Part shown: positions 16,505-22,904 of the stretch, in pieces
How the letters are laid out: every line of letters begins with the position of its first letter
Position numbering within the stretch: position 1 is the stretch's first letter
Origin: a virus
Direction: 5' to 3' (one strand)
Virus record (IMG/VR): IMGVR_UViG_3300020457_001902
Coordinates: 1-27,847 of that record
Length of the DNA: 27,847 nucleotides
The notes under the pieces: generated by a model
Told to the model about the DNA's origin: nothing
Databases searched by the model: none
What the model saw: the letters and a program-made list of their open reading frames with translations, nothing else
Made by a program: the position numbers and the translations under genes

Positions 16505-16548
16505 AACATATCCTCATATTCTGTATATACATATATATAAATATAGAA
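16505..16548 (-). promoter_or_regulatory. AT-rich intergenic gap, possible weak promoter
   Basis: This 44-base gap upstream of the ribbon-helix-helix gene is almost entirely A and T. In the coding direction it reads TATATTTATATATATG then TATATAC, which gives several -10-like hexamers (TATATT, TATATA) but no convincing -35 box at the right distance. A TATTTA element, also seen in the three other longer gaps of the window, is 34 bases ahead of the start codon. A promoter here would transcribe the regulator and the glycan operon. Confidence 0.25.
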
Positions 16549-16953
16549 TTAATCAATAATTATGTGTTTTTTTCCTGCTTTTTCGCAATATTTTAATGCC
16601 GATTTAGTTCCGTTGGTTATCTTACCATCGGTACAGAATGCAACTATATTATCACAATATTCTACTATTTCTCTATTTCGTTTGTGATAATTCCATACTC
16701 TGTATGGCTTTCCATAATTATAACTCTCATTTACACAATGTATGTTGTGTGGATAATGTTGTGGTGGGAACTCACTATACTTTATATCAAAATCAAGTGA
16801 AACCTTTTTGGCATAACCATCAGCTCCATCTTTTTGTCCACCACTCACTATCTCTAAATTATCTCCAACTCTTTCTTTTAGTTTGAAGATAAAATCTTGT
16901 ATTTTTCTTTTATTGGTGTAGCTTCTACTCCCTATAATCGCTATCCTCACCAT
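16549..16953 (-). CDS. SLOG-family (DUF2493/YspA-like) protein
   Basis: The protein has 134 residues from the second of two adjacent ATGs, chosen because AAGGA sits four bases ahead of it. It opens with VRIAIIGSRSYTNKRKI and then has IVSGGQKDGADGYAKK, the strand plus GG-x-x-x-GAD loop that defines the SLOG/DUF2493 Rossmann-like group. NGTKSALKYCEKAGKK near the end is also typical. SLOG proteins bind nucleotides or nucleotide-derived ligands, and phages often carry them without known function. It overlaps the upstream unknown gene by 29 bases. Confidence 0.7.
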   Translation of the reverse strand: MVRIAIIGSRSYTNKRKIQDFIFKLKERVGDNLEIVSGGQKDGADGYAKKVSLDFDIKYSEFPPQHYPHNIHCVNESYNYGKPYRVWNYHKRNREIVEYCDNIVAFCTDGKITNGTKSALKYCEKAGKKHIIID

Positions 16954-17377
16954 CATTCCTTTTCTGTTTCTTCTTAACTGGTTTTTCTTTATCTGCAGTT
17001 ACAAATTCATATGTTTTTCTAAACTCATCTAAACCTGCCAATACTCCATCTGCTCCACCACCATAAATCCAACTAAACCTTGAGTATTGTATACTTTTTG
17101 TATCATAGATTCTTCTTGGAATTATATCATACCAAATAAAATCTCTCTGTAAATCGAAAAATGTAGGTCGTATGATTGTTCTGAAATTATTGTGTGGTAA
17201 CCTATCCCATTTTTGTACAAAATCTTTAGGATTTATTTTATTAGATTCTTCATACCATAAATATACTTTTAGATTGTTAGCAATATTACCTACCTCAGTA
17301 AGTTTACTAATAACATCATCCTCTTGTTCAGTATAAATGAAGTCTGGCATGTAAACTCTTAGTGTTGAATTTATCAT
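16925..17377 (-). CDS. Unknown protein with basic C-terminal tail
   Basis: A 150-residue protein with no recognised family. The N-terminal 110 residues look globular and aromatic-rich (LKVYLWYEES, FIWYDIIPRRIYD, FSWIYGGGADGVLAGL). The last 25 residues are charged and low-complexity (KPVKKKQKRNDGEDSDYRE). AGGA lies eight bases before ATG 17377. It is sandwiched between the PD-(D/E)XK nuclease and the SLOG protein and overlaps the latter, so it belongs to the same transcription unit as the nuclease. The charged tail suggests a flexible, protein- or DNA-interacting end. Confidence 0.45.
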   Translation of the reverse strand: MINSTLRVYMPDFIYTEQEDDVISKLTEVGNIANNLKVYLWYEESNKINPKDFVQKWDRLPHNNFRTIIRPTFFDLQRDFIWYDIIPRRIYDTKSIQYSRFSWIYGGGADGVLAGLDEFRKTYEFVTADKEKPVKKKQKRNDGEDSDYRE

Positions 17378-17386
17378 ATTATTTTC

Positions 17387-18223
17387 CTATAAATCTCTAC
17401 AAAGAATACACTTCTTACTTTTCATACACTTTTCATATTCATGTGTAGTTATGATATCACCATTCTCATCATAACATTCTTCAATGAACTCTTGTAATCT
17501 TCGTAGAACTTTGTTAATACTTGGTTTCCCACTAGCTGGTACAAATGTTTGTATCCTCTTTTGTGGAAAATCCATGTTCTCATATAATCTTCTCTTTAAT
17601 ATTAAATATTCAACATCTATTTTATCCATCGGAATATCTCGTTCTTTTGAAAAGAATTGTTTATATAGTAATAACTGATTAGTTTTGTTCTTATCTGCCT
17701 TTTGGTATTTGTTCCAACCCATCGTAGCAGTTTTGATATCAATAATCTTTACACGACCAGTATTTTTATTATGTAAAACCACATCCATGTAACCTACGAA
17801 CTTCATATTATTAGGTAAACCAAAATCTAAACCAACCTCAATACCAAGTAGTTCTGTATTCTTTTTAGGAAAATAACCACTCTTTCTTTTTAGAAATTCT
17901 TCTATAATCTTACAACCATCGTTGTAGAACTCTTTCATCTCAGGTAGTGTTACAGGAAACTCATCACCATGTTGTGCTTTAGATATCTTGTAGTTTTCTT
18001 CCATACGATATTTGAATATATCGATTAGTGGTAAGGCATCTGCCTCTTTGATTGTTCGTTCATAATAACAAACCAAGTATGCTTGAATAGTTTCGTGTAC
18101 GGCTGTACCGAACAAGGTGTAGATATTACCTTTGAATGTCTCGGCCTTATCTACATAATTAAGTTTCCAAGTATATGGACACTTATCCCATTGAGAGAAT
18201 TGTGAGTAACTTATTTTGCCCAT
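17387..18223 (-). CDS. PD-(D/E)XK nuclease, RecB/Cas4-like with four-cysteine iron-sulfur set
   Basis: A 278-residue protein of the RecB-like exonuclease group. Motifs appear in order: FGTAVHETI (H43), a glutamate in LGIEVGLDF (E129), GYMDVV (D147), IIDIKTA (D162, K164) and NQLLLYK (Q183, Y187). Cysteines at 15, 266, 272 and 275 (CPYTW near the start; CMKSKKCILC at the end) match the split iron-sulfur staple of AddB/Cas4-type nucleases. It is probably a DNA exonuclease used in recombination, replication or degradation of host DNA. It overlaps the upstream Nmad1 gene by 13 bases and shares its promoter. No Cas genes or CRISPR repeats are present, so a CRISPR role is unlikely. Confidence 0.8.
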   Translation of the reverse strand: MGKISYSQFSQWDKCPYTWKLNYVDKAETFKGNIYTLFGTAVHETIQAYLVCYYERTIKEADALPLIDIFKYRMEENYKISKAQHGDEFPVTLPEMKEFYNDGCKIIEEFLKRKSGYFPKKNTELLGIEVGLDFGLPNNMKFVGYMDVVLHNKNTGRVKIIDIKTATMGWNKYQKADKNKTNQLLLYKQFFSKERDIPMDKIDVEYLILKRRLYENMDFPQKRIQTFVPASGKPSINKVLRRLQEFIEECYDENGDIITTHEYEKCMKSKKCILCRDL

Positions 18224-18591
18224 TTACCACTCGCTACTACTTGTGCCATAACTCCGTAGTTTGAAATATCTGAATAACTATCTACCAAACCCTCATCTTC
18301 AAGTGAACCATCATCACCTCTCATGATAAGAGTTTTGATTCTTTCTACTTTATCATTAATCCTAAACCAAATACCCATCAAAGATAATCTCTTATCATCA
18401 TCATTAACTAATGCAGTTCCAACTGCAATATTTTGTGGGCCGTAGTCATGTTGTTTATGTAAGAACAATTCATATTGTTCTCGTTGAATCTTTTTAAATT
18501 CAGATGTCATCTTAGGATATTTTGCTTCCATATACTCGATAACATCCACCTTAGCTGTTTTACCTTTAGGTGTATCTTTGATAACTTTCAT
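18211..18591 (-). CDS. Nmad1/DUF1599 (nucleotide modification-associated) protein
   Basis: The protein has 126 residues from ATG 18591, which has GGAGG five to six bases ahead; a TTG four codons upstream lies inside that ribosome site and is rejected. HKQHDYGPQN (residues 45-54), MGIWFRINDKVERIKTL (72-88) and DSYSDISNYG (104-113) with upstream acidic residues match DUF1599, named nucleotide modification-associated domain 1. The layout is related to all-alpha NTP-pyrophosphatase folds (MazG/dUTPase-like), with acidic residues to bind metal. In phages it may act on modified or unwanted nucleotides. It is the first gene after the best promoter in the window. Confidence 0.75.
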   Translation of the reverse strand: MKVIKDTPKGKTAKVDVIEYMEAKYPKMTSEFKKIQREQYELFLHKQHDYGPQNIAVGTALVNDDDKRLSLMGIWFRINDKVERIKTLIMRGDDGSLEDEGLVDSYSDISNYGVMAQVVASGKWAK

Positions 18592-18616
18592 GTTATCCTC
18601 CAATTTATTATGTTTA

Positions 18617-18646
18617 AATATAACACATAATTGGTATATGTGTCAA
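18617..18646 (-). promoter_or_regulatory. Sigma70-like promoter upstream of the Nmad1-nuclease unit
   Basis: Read on the minus strand, TTGACA (18641-18646) is followed after 18 bases by TATATT (18617-18622), or after 17 bases by TTATAT. The -35 box is a perfect match to the bacterial consensus and the -10 matches five of six positions. The Nmad1 ribosome site and ATG follow within about 30 bases. This is the clearest promoter in the window and would use host RNA polymerase, as expected for an early gene. Confidence 0.7.
18623..18643. repeat. Perfect 7-base inverted repeat inside the promoter (operator candidate)
   Basis: ACACATA (18623-18629) and TATGTGT (18637-18643) are perfect inverted repeats separated by seven bases. 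The palindrome occupies the spacer of the promoter and overlaps the -35 box. Its centres of symmetry are about one helical turn and a half apart, which suits a dimeric repressor such as a ribbon-helix-helix or helix-turn-helix protein. No protein can be assigned to it from sequence. Confidence 0.55.
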
Positions 18647-18654
18647 GTCTTTTT

Positions 18655-19209
18655 TTATTTAATTTTATCGACAATACCATATTCAATACACTTTTCCGCA
18701 TTTAAATATGTATCGTTTCTTTGAGTGAGTTCCCAAAAGTTTGCATCTTTATTTGTTATTTCACCCATCAATTGATTGATTTCTTTTTGTAGTGTTTTTA
18801 AGTGGTCAACACCTTTCATAACATCTGTAGTTTTACCTGCCTCAAACGCTGAACCCTCATGAACCATTACGGTACCATGTTTACTCATAGTTCTTTCACC
18901 TGTACCACTTGCTAACAATACTGAAGCAGCACTCATACAAGTTCCAACACAATGTGTATTTACCTTTACATCTAATCCTCTGATATAATCCACTAACCCT
19001 AACATGGCATATACATCACCACCATATGAAGCAATATTTAAATTGATTGTTGCATTTGGATTTGTTCTTTGTAAGTAATCACACTTTACTATTGTTGAAT
19101 ACAAAGAATCTATATCAAACTCATAGTTCATATAAGTGGTATTTGTTTGTGAGTTAACACCCCACTCCATCTCTTTCATAAAAAATTGTTCTTCTTTTCT
19201 ATAACTCAT
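18655..19209 (-). CDS. ClpP-like serine protease (S14 family)
   Basis: A 184-residue protein close to normal ClpP length. LNIASYGGDVYAMLGLVDYI corresponds to the oxyanion/handle region. The catalytic serine is in GTCMSAASVLLASG (S93), the histidine in TVMVHEGSAF (H117), and an aspartate in RNDTYLNAEKCIEYGIVD (D166) aligns with the third triad member. The usual GxxAASMGA around the serine is altered to CMSAAS. The gene overlaps the gp62 stop by one base (TAATG) and has GGAG six bases ahead, so it is coupled to gp62. Phage ClpP-like proteins may degrade host factors or process virion proteins; no ClpX or ClpA partner is in the window. Confidence 0.85.
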   Translation of the reverse strand: MSYRKEEQFFMKEMEWGVNSQTNTTYMNYEFDIDSLYSTIVKCDYLQRTNPNATINLNIASYGGDVYAMLGLVDYIRGLDVKVNTHCVGTCMSAASVLLASGTGERTMSKHGTVMVHEGSAFEAGKTTDVMKGVDHLKTLQKEINQLMGEITNKDANFWELTQRNDTYLNAEKCIEYGIVDKIK

Positions 19210-19637
19210 TACTTACTCCATATTTTTTTTAATTGTTTATCATCAACACCATACTTCATAATAATTGTGATAACTTGTTCTTTAGTTAATAACTCTAAGT
19301 GGTCTTCCACTTCTCTTGTACTACACTCAAAATAATCGGTTAAATGTTCCATTGCCCATTTCTCAACTTTTGATTTCTTCTTCGATTTAACATACCGAAG
19401 AAATGTTCTACCTCTTGGTACTACATCAATATAAAACTGATATACATTTTTAGGAGCCAACTCCCAATACTTTTGTATTTCATTCACAACCTGAATCCAT
19501 TCTGATTTCATACTTAGAAAACGATGAACCATGTAATTACTCCATGTTTTTTTATCACCCTCTTCAAGTGAATCCCAATACAGAGTATTTTGTACATTTG
19601 TTATTTGTTTTATATGGTCGAATAAACTCTTAGACAT
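19209..19637 (-). CDS. 62: Clamp loader small subunit, gp62-like
   Basis: A 142-residue, mostly helical protein. KTWSNYMVHRFLSMKSEWIQ near residues 30-49 and YIDVVPRGRTFLRYVKSKK (VPRG 73-76) match the T4-like clamp-loader accessory protein; T4 gp62 has the same VPRG-K/R element. The C-terminal helix ends with KQLKKIWSK. It is shorter than T4 gp62 (187 residues), as in marine relatives. gp62 is the non-ATPase partner that joins gp44 to load the gp45 sliding clamp on DNA. ATG 19637 has AAAGG about seven bases ahead. It lies about 6.3 kb downstream of gp44 instead of next to it. Confidence 0.75.
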   Translation of the reverse strand: MSKSLFDHIKQITNVQNTLYWDSLEEGDKKTWSNYMVHRFLSMKSEWIQVVNEIQKYWELAPKNVYQFYIDVVPRGRTFLRYVKSKKKSKVEKWAMEHLTDYFECSTREVEDHLELLTKEQVITIIMKYGVDDKQLKKIWSK

Positions 19638-19661
19638 TTTAGAACCTTTAATATAAATAGT
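19638..19661 (-). promoter_or_regulatory. Short gap before gp62 with TATTTATATT element
   Basis: A 24-base gap reading ACTATTTATATTAAAGGTTC in the coding direction. It supplies the AAAGG ribosome site of gp62 and holds a TATTTATATT run that could act as a -10 region, without a clear -35. Read on the plus strand the same bases contain TATAAATA, the T4 late promoter core, but that would point into antisense. Confidence 0.2.
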
Positions 19662-20276
19662 TTAACATTCTCTGAAACCATCAAGAAATTTATCAAGCCA
19701 TTCATTTTTTTTACAATCAATCGATAAGGTAATTCTATCCTCATCACCCTCATTAAACATACTATGATTCAACCTTACATTAAATGTATGTATGTGTGCA
19801 GGTGCCATTTTAAAATTTTTGAATCTTGGTTTGAACTTTTTATTGAATGTGTATACAGAGTGAGAATTTTCTTCTGTATATTCTTCTTCCATTTCTCTAT
19901 CAGTTACCCCAAACCAACAACTATTATTTGTTTTTATTGGTATCTGAAACCTAACTATATCATCCCCCATATCTCTATCATTATGAATACCATACGATGT
20001 TCCTGCCTTTCTTCTCAACAATCTGAATGATGTTACTTCCGTTTCAAAACTATCGTATATCTCTTTGAAATATGGTGTTCTGTTTAATATACCTGTGTAT
20101 GGTAAATTATTATAATGGTCATTACCACTTTCAGGTAATGATATGGCGTGTCCAAATGCACCATCCTCATACTTACCATAAGTTTCTGCCACAAATAAAT
20201 CGTTTTTTAATCTTGTTAAATCGTACTCTGGTCCGATTTTCCAACCAGTACTCCAATTGTGTCTACCTAACTTCAT
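19662..20276 (-). CDS. Aspartyl/asparaginyl beta-hydroxylase-like 2OG oxygenase
   Basis: A 204-residue protein. SYGIHNDRDMG gives the HxD pair (H98, D100), RLNHSMFNEGDEDRITLSID gives the distal H171 and the 2-oxoglutarate arginine (R181), and VTSFRLLRRKAGTSYG precedes the HxD as in the Asp/Asn hydroxylase group. The IPIKTNNSCWF strand and the NVRLNHS element support that branch rather than the P4H type. AGGAG lies before ATG 20276, which overlaps the sulfotransferase-like gene by 14 bases. It could hydroxylate a protein side chain or free amino-acid-like metabolite; the substrate is unknown. Confidence 0.8.
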   Translation of the reverse strand: MKLGRHNWSTGWKIGPEYDLTRLKNDLFVAETYGKYEDGAFGHAISLPESGNDHYNNLPYTGILNRTPYFKEIYDSFETEVTSFRLLRRKAGTSYGIHNDRDMGDDIVRFQIPIKTNNSCWFGVTDREMEEEYTEENSHSVYTFNKKFKPRFKNFKMAPAHIHTFNVRLNHSMFNEGDEDRITLSIDCKKNEWLDKFLDGFREC

Positions 20277-20700
20277 TTTCTCTCCTACTTAAAAAGTTAA
20301 CCATATCTTCGTAATATAATATCCTATGATTAGGATGTCTTTCAACTATAGTCTCCATCTCAAAGGTTGCCCTAATAATTTCAGCTCTATTTAATTTTTC
20401 ACCTAATAATTCATAATAAGAATCAATTTGTGCATCTATATCCTTTCTCAACAATAAAAAAACCATATCAGCATAATCCATAATCTCTGGTAAAAATTCT
20501 TTACTTTTTTCATAATCACACTTCATACTTTTCCATTTGGATTTTTCCATAAACTCATTGAATCCCATTGAATCAATAGTGTTCTTATGTTTTTTAAAAT
20601 TAGGTTCATTCCAAAACTCTTGACCTGTAATTTGTTCTAATGTTTTTTTAAAGTTTGTTGAACCAACTCTCCAATGTGATAATATTACTATGTTAGGCAT
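20263..20700 (-). CDS. Small sulfotransferase-like P-loop protein
   Basis: A 145-residue protein. The N-terminus IVILSHWRVGSTNFKKTLEQI (motif at residues 8-15) resembles the 5'-phosphosulfate loop of PAPS-dependent sulfotransferases, where R..GS/T follows a strand. VFLLLRKDIDAQIDSYYE resembles the 3'-phosphate site (RnP-x-D..vSyY). The length is about half that of a full sulfotransferase, and the C-terminal part is missing or reduced. It could be a minimal sulfotransferase or a non-catalytic relative. AAGGAG precedes ATG 20700, and the gene overlaps both neighbours by 13-14 bases. Confidence 0.5.
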   Translation of the reverse strand: MPNIVILSHWRVGSTNFKKTLEQITGQEFWNEPNFKKHKNTIDSMGFNEFMEKSKWKSMKCDYEKSKEFLPEIMDYADMVFLLLRKDIDAQIDSYYELLGEKLNRAEIIRATFEMETIVERHPNHRILYYEDMVNFLSRRENEVR

Positions 20701-21242
20701 TCCATCTCCTTACATTGAAAACACTCACCACAAATTTCACCATCATGACTTCTACACCACCAAACCTTTTCTTGTAATTCTTTTGGTAGTTCATTCCAAC
20801 ACCTTTCTTTTGTAAATGTTTTTCTAAATGGTGTTTTAAATTTTATTCTATGTTTAGTATACACATCATTTTGATTTGCTGCCTGTACTACTTTATGAAC
20901 CATTCTTAATACTGGCCATGGTGGGCCTTCGTTTATCGTAGTAGATACAATTACCTCATCATACTCTTTTGCATATGCAATCCTCATACCATCAACAACA
21001 CAAATAAAAACATCACCAAGTATGTGTGCATACTGAGTAGATGTAGTTAGTTCAAATGGTCTTATTTTTTGTAAAATAGGATTCATATTACCAACTGCAT
21101 CTAATTGTCTTGTCATCATCTTACCACGATTTAATAACTTAACATGGTGTACATGAATTTGATAATCTGTATTCTTTAAATGCCAATATAAACATGCAGT
21201 AGAATCTAAACCACCACTCCATAAAAACAATACTTTATACAA
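20688..21242 (-). CDS. QueC-like PP-loop ATPase with four-cysteine zinc site
   Basis: A 184-residue protein. VLFLWSGGLDSTACLYW carries the PP-loop SGGLDST (residues 9-15), and the C-terminus has cysteines 163, 171, 174 and 177 in a C-x7-C-x2-C-x2-C pattern, as in 7-cyano-7-deazaguanine synthase QueC. VHHVKLLNRGK and the EVIVSTTINEG stretch (in place of QueC's G-x-N) differ from a textbook QueC. The start is TTG 21242, nested in the stop of the preceding oxygenase and preceded by AGAGGG at eight bases. Other 7-deazaguanine genes (QueD, QueE, FolE, tgt/DpdA) are not in the window. It may make preQ0-like bases for DNA or RNA, or act on another carboxylate. Confidence 0.65.
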   Translation of the reverse strand: MYKVLFLWSGGLDSTACLYWHLKNTDYQIHVHHVKLLNRGKMMTRQLDAVGNMNPILQKIRPFELTTSTQYAHILGDVFICVVDGMRIAYAKEYDEVIVSTTINEGPPWPVLRMVHKVVQAANQNDVYTKHRIKFKTPFRKTFTKERCWNELPKELQEKVWWCRSHDGEICGECFQCKEMECLT

Positions 21243-21741
21243 AACAATTACCCTCTACTTGGAATACTATTGTAAATCTATCACCATTACATTTTAAAAC
21301 TTGATGTGCAGCAAATGCTGGATACATAACTAATCGACCAGGTTTTGGTTTTACTTTTCCTCTCAAAATTTTAAGTTCACCCCCATCAAAATCATCATTT
21401 AAAAATAACACACCCGTCAATTTAAATGTTGCTGTCTTATCTTCACTACTAGCAAAATCTGAATGTAAGGCATAATCCTCAGTAAATTCACCTTTACGAT
21501 AATACAACCCAACTATATCTTTGAACCCATCAATATCAAATTTCCAATGTAATGTATTGGCTAACTTGAAGGTCATCCATGCTCTATCAACTAACCATTT
21601 ATCATCTAACTCTGTTACATAAACTCTATTAATTTTGTTTTTAGAGTTTCTAAGATGTTCCTTTAATTTATCACACTCATCTTGTGATAAAAAATTATCT
21701 TTGATTACACTCCACTTAAAATCTTTATTTTCTTTAAGCAA
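21235..21741 (-). CDS. 2OG/Fe(II) oxygenase, P4H-like, tandem copy 1
   Basis: A 168-residue prolyl-4-hydroxylase-like protein. H93 and D95 (ALHSDF), H146 (AAHQV) and R155 (DRFTIVF) form the iron and 2-oxoglutarate site; LTGVLFLNDDFDGGEL is the conserved core strand. It is the last and shortest of three adjacent paralogs, all ending in a G-[ND]-x-F tail (here GNCFV). The start codon is TTG 21741, inside the end of the previous copy with AGG eight bases upstream. Likely role: hydroxylation of a protein (proline or other) or a small substrate. Confidence 0.8.
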   Translation of the reverse strand: MLKENKDFKWSVIKDNFLSQDECDKLKEHLRNSKNKINRVYVTELDDKWLVDRAWMTFKLANTLHWKFDIDGFKDIVGLYYRKGEFTEDYALHSDFASSEDKTATFKLTGVLFLNDDFDGGELKILRGKVKPKPGRLVMYPAFAAHQVLKCNGDRFTIVFQVEGNCFV

Positions 21742-22330
21742 AACTATTACCTACATATAACTCTTGTATCGTATATCTCGTGCCTTCTGTTACAGGTGAA
21801 ACTCTATGAGATAAAAATGTTGGAAAGATAGTAATCGTTCCCTTTTTCTTAGGTACTGATATCCATTTTCCATCTTTATCTTTCATAGCAAATTGTAAAT
21901 CCCCACCTGAATAATCATCATTCAACATAATAACACCTGTGAGTTTTCTTTGTTTTCCATCGGTGGGATTCATATCTATGTGCCAAGTATAATGGCCATC
22001 AATATTATATTCTATATATTTTAATTCACCCTCTGGCCCTTTGATATGAAATCTAAATACTTGTTCATTAACAATCTTAATCATATTATACATTTTATCT
22101 TGTAACCAACTCCAATCTAATTTAGGATTACTTCTATAATCATTTGGTTGTTCTAACAAATAACTTTCTTTTGTTTTTCTGATTGAATCAATCATGTGGT
22201 TTTCTCTGAAATCTGATGAATCATCAACCACACAACCACCTACGATTGTCTCGGATGCATTAACTTCATTGATTATATCTAAACATTTATCATCATCTAA
22301 TATTGGTATCTGAACATATAAACTCTTCAC
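21734..22330 (-). CDS. 2OG/Fe(II) oxygenase, P4H-like, tandem copy 2
   Basis: A 198-residue paralog of the flanking oxygenases. H117 and D119 (YTWHIDMN), H175 (FLSHRVSPV) and R185 (GTRYTIQ) are the catalytic and cosubstrate residues; LTGVIMLNDDYSGGDLQF is the shared core strand. The tail VGNSFA is the family ending. It starts at GTG 22330 in a GTGA overlap with copy 3, with GGAG ten bases ahead. It resembles copy 3 (PKHD-type, SFLSHRVTPIT) more than copy 1. Confidence 0.85.
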   Translation of the reverse strand: MKSLYVQIPILDDDKCLDIINEVNASETIVGGCVVDDSSDFRENHMIDSIRKTKESYLLEQPNDYRSNPKLDWSWLQDKMYNMIKIVNEQVFRFHIKGPEGELKYIEYNIDGHYTWHIDMNPTDGKQRKLTGVIMLNDDYSGGDLQFAMKDKDGKWISVPKKKGTITIFPTFLSHRVSPVTEGTRYTIQELYVGNSFA

Positions 22331-22896
22331 CTAAATGTATCTCCCTCCATCCAAGTTATTATTGAATATCTTTTACCCTTTGTTATTGGTGTAACTCTAT
22401 GTGATAAGAACGATGGAAAGATAATTAAACAACCCTTAGTTCTATTTCCCTTAATCAAACCATCACCCTCTTTATCAGTTAATCCAAACTCAAAATCTCC
22501 ACCCTCGTAATCATCACCATCACTCAACTGAATAATTGCAGTGAGTTTTCTCATAGAACACTCGTGCCTACCATAATCTGTATGCCAATTATAAGTACCA
22601 CCGATTCCATACTTTAGGAATCTAAGTGTATCTATACTATCAATATCATAATTGTAGTATTGTTCATTGGCTAATTTTATTGCATTATTTAATTTGACGA
22701 AAAGATTCTCATCACGAAAATCAATGTTGAGTGTTTGTCTTACATTTTTGTTGACGATACCATCCGTATAATCACCAACTAACTCTCCCTCTTTTAACTC
22801 TTCTGTATCAAGGGCTTGAATTAATTTATCACACTCTATATCACTTAGATAATTTTCTCGATATATAACAAACTGAAACCTATCATTTTTTTTCAT
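22327..22896 (-). CDS. 2OG/Fe(II) oxygenase, PKHD-type, tandem copy 3
   Basis: A 189-residue protein with H105 and D107 (YNWHTDYG), H166 (SFLSHRVTPIT) and R176 (GKRYSIIT). The SHRVTPIT plus GKRYSI pattern is that of PKHD-type hydroxylases (PiuC/YbiX-like). It is the first of the three tandem oxygenases to be translated and has a normal ATG at 22896 with AGAGG just upstream; the two downstream copies start from non-ATG codons at its end. It follows the Hint-domain protein gene by eight bases, so the oxygenases probably belong with that gene in one transcript. Confidence 0.85.
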   Translation of the reverse strand: MKKNDRFQFVIYRENYLSDIECDKLIQALDTEELKEGELVGDYTDGIVNKNVRQTLNIDFRDENLFVKLNNAIKLANEQYYNYDIDSIDTLRFLKYGIGGTYNWHTDYGRHECSMRKLTAIIQLSDGDDYEGGDFEFGLTDKEGDGLIKGNRTKGCLIIFPSFLSHRVTPITKGKRYSIITWMEGDTFR

Positions 22897-22904
22897 TTAT
22901 CCTC

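Noticed and set aside
16536-16543. TATAAATA on the plus strand as a T4-type late promoter
   Set aside because: It would transcribe antisense to the SLOG gene and there is no plus-strand gene. In DNA this AT-rich the octamer is expected several times by chance; kept only as part of a weak finding.
17387-18223. A CRISPR-linked Cas4
   Set aside because: The nuclease has Cas4-like iron-sulfur cysteines, but no other cas gene, leader or repeat array is seen anywhere in the window; stand-alone phage RecB-like nucleases have the same motifs.
18592-18603. TTG start for the Nmad1 gene at 18603
   Set aside because: The TTG lies within the GGAGG ribosome site that serves ATG 18591, so it cannot be the start.
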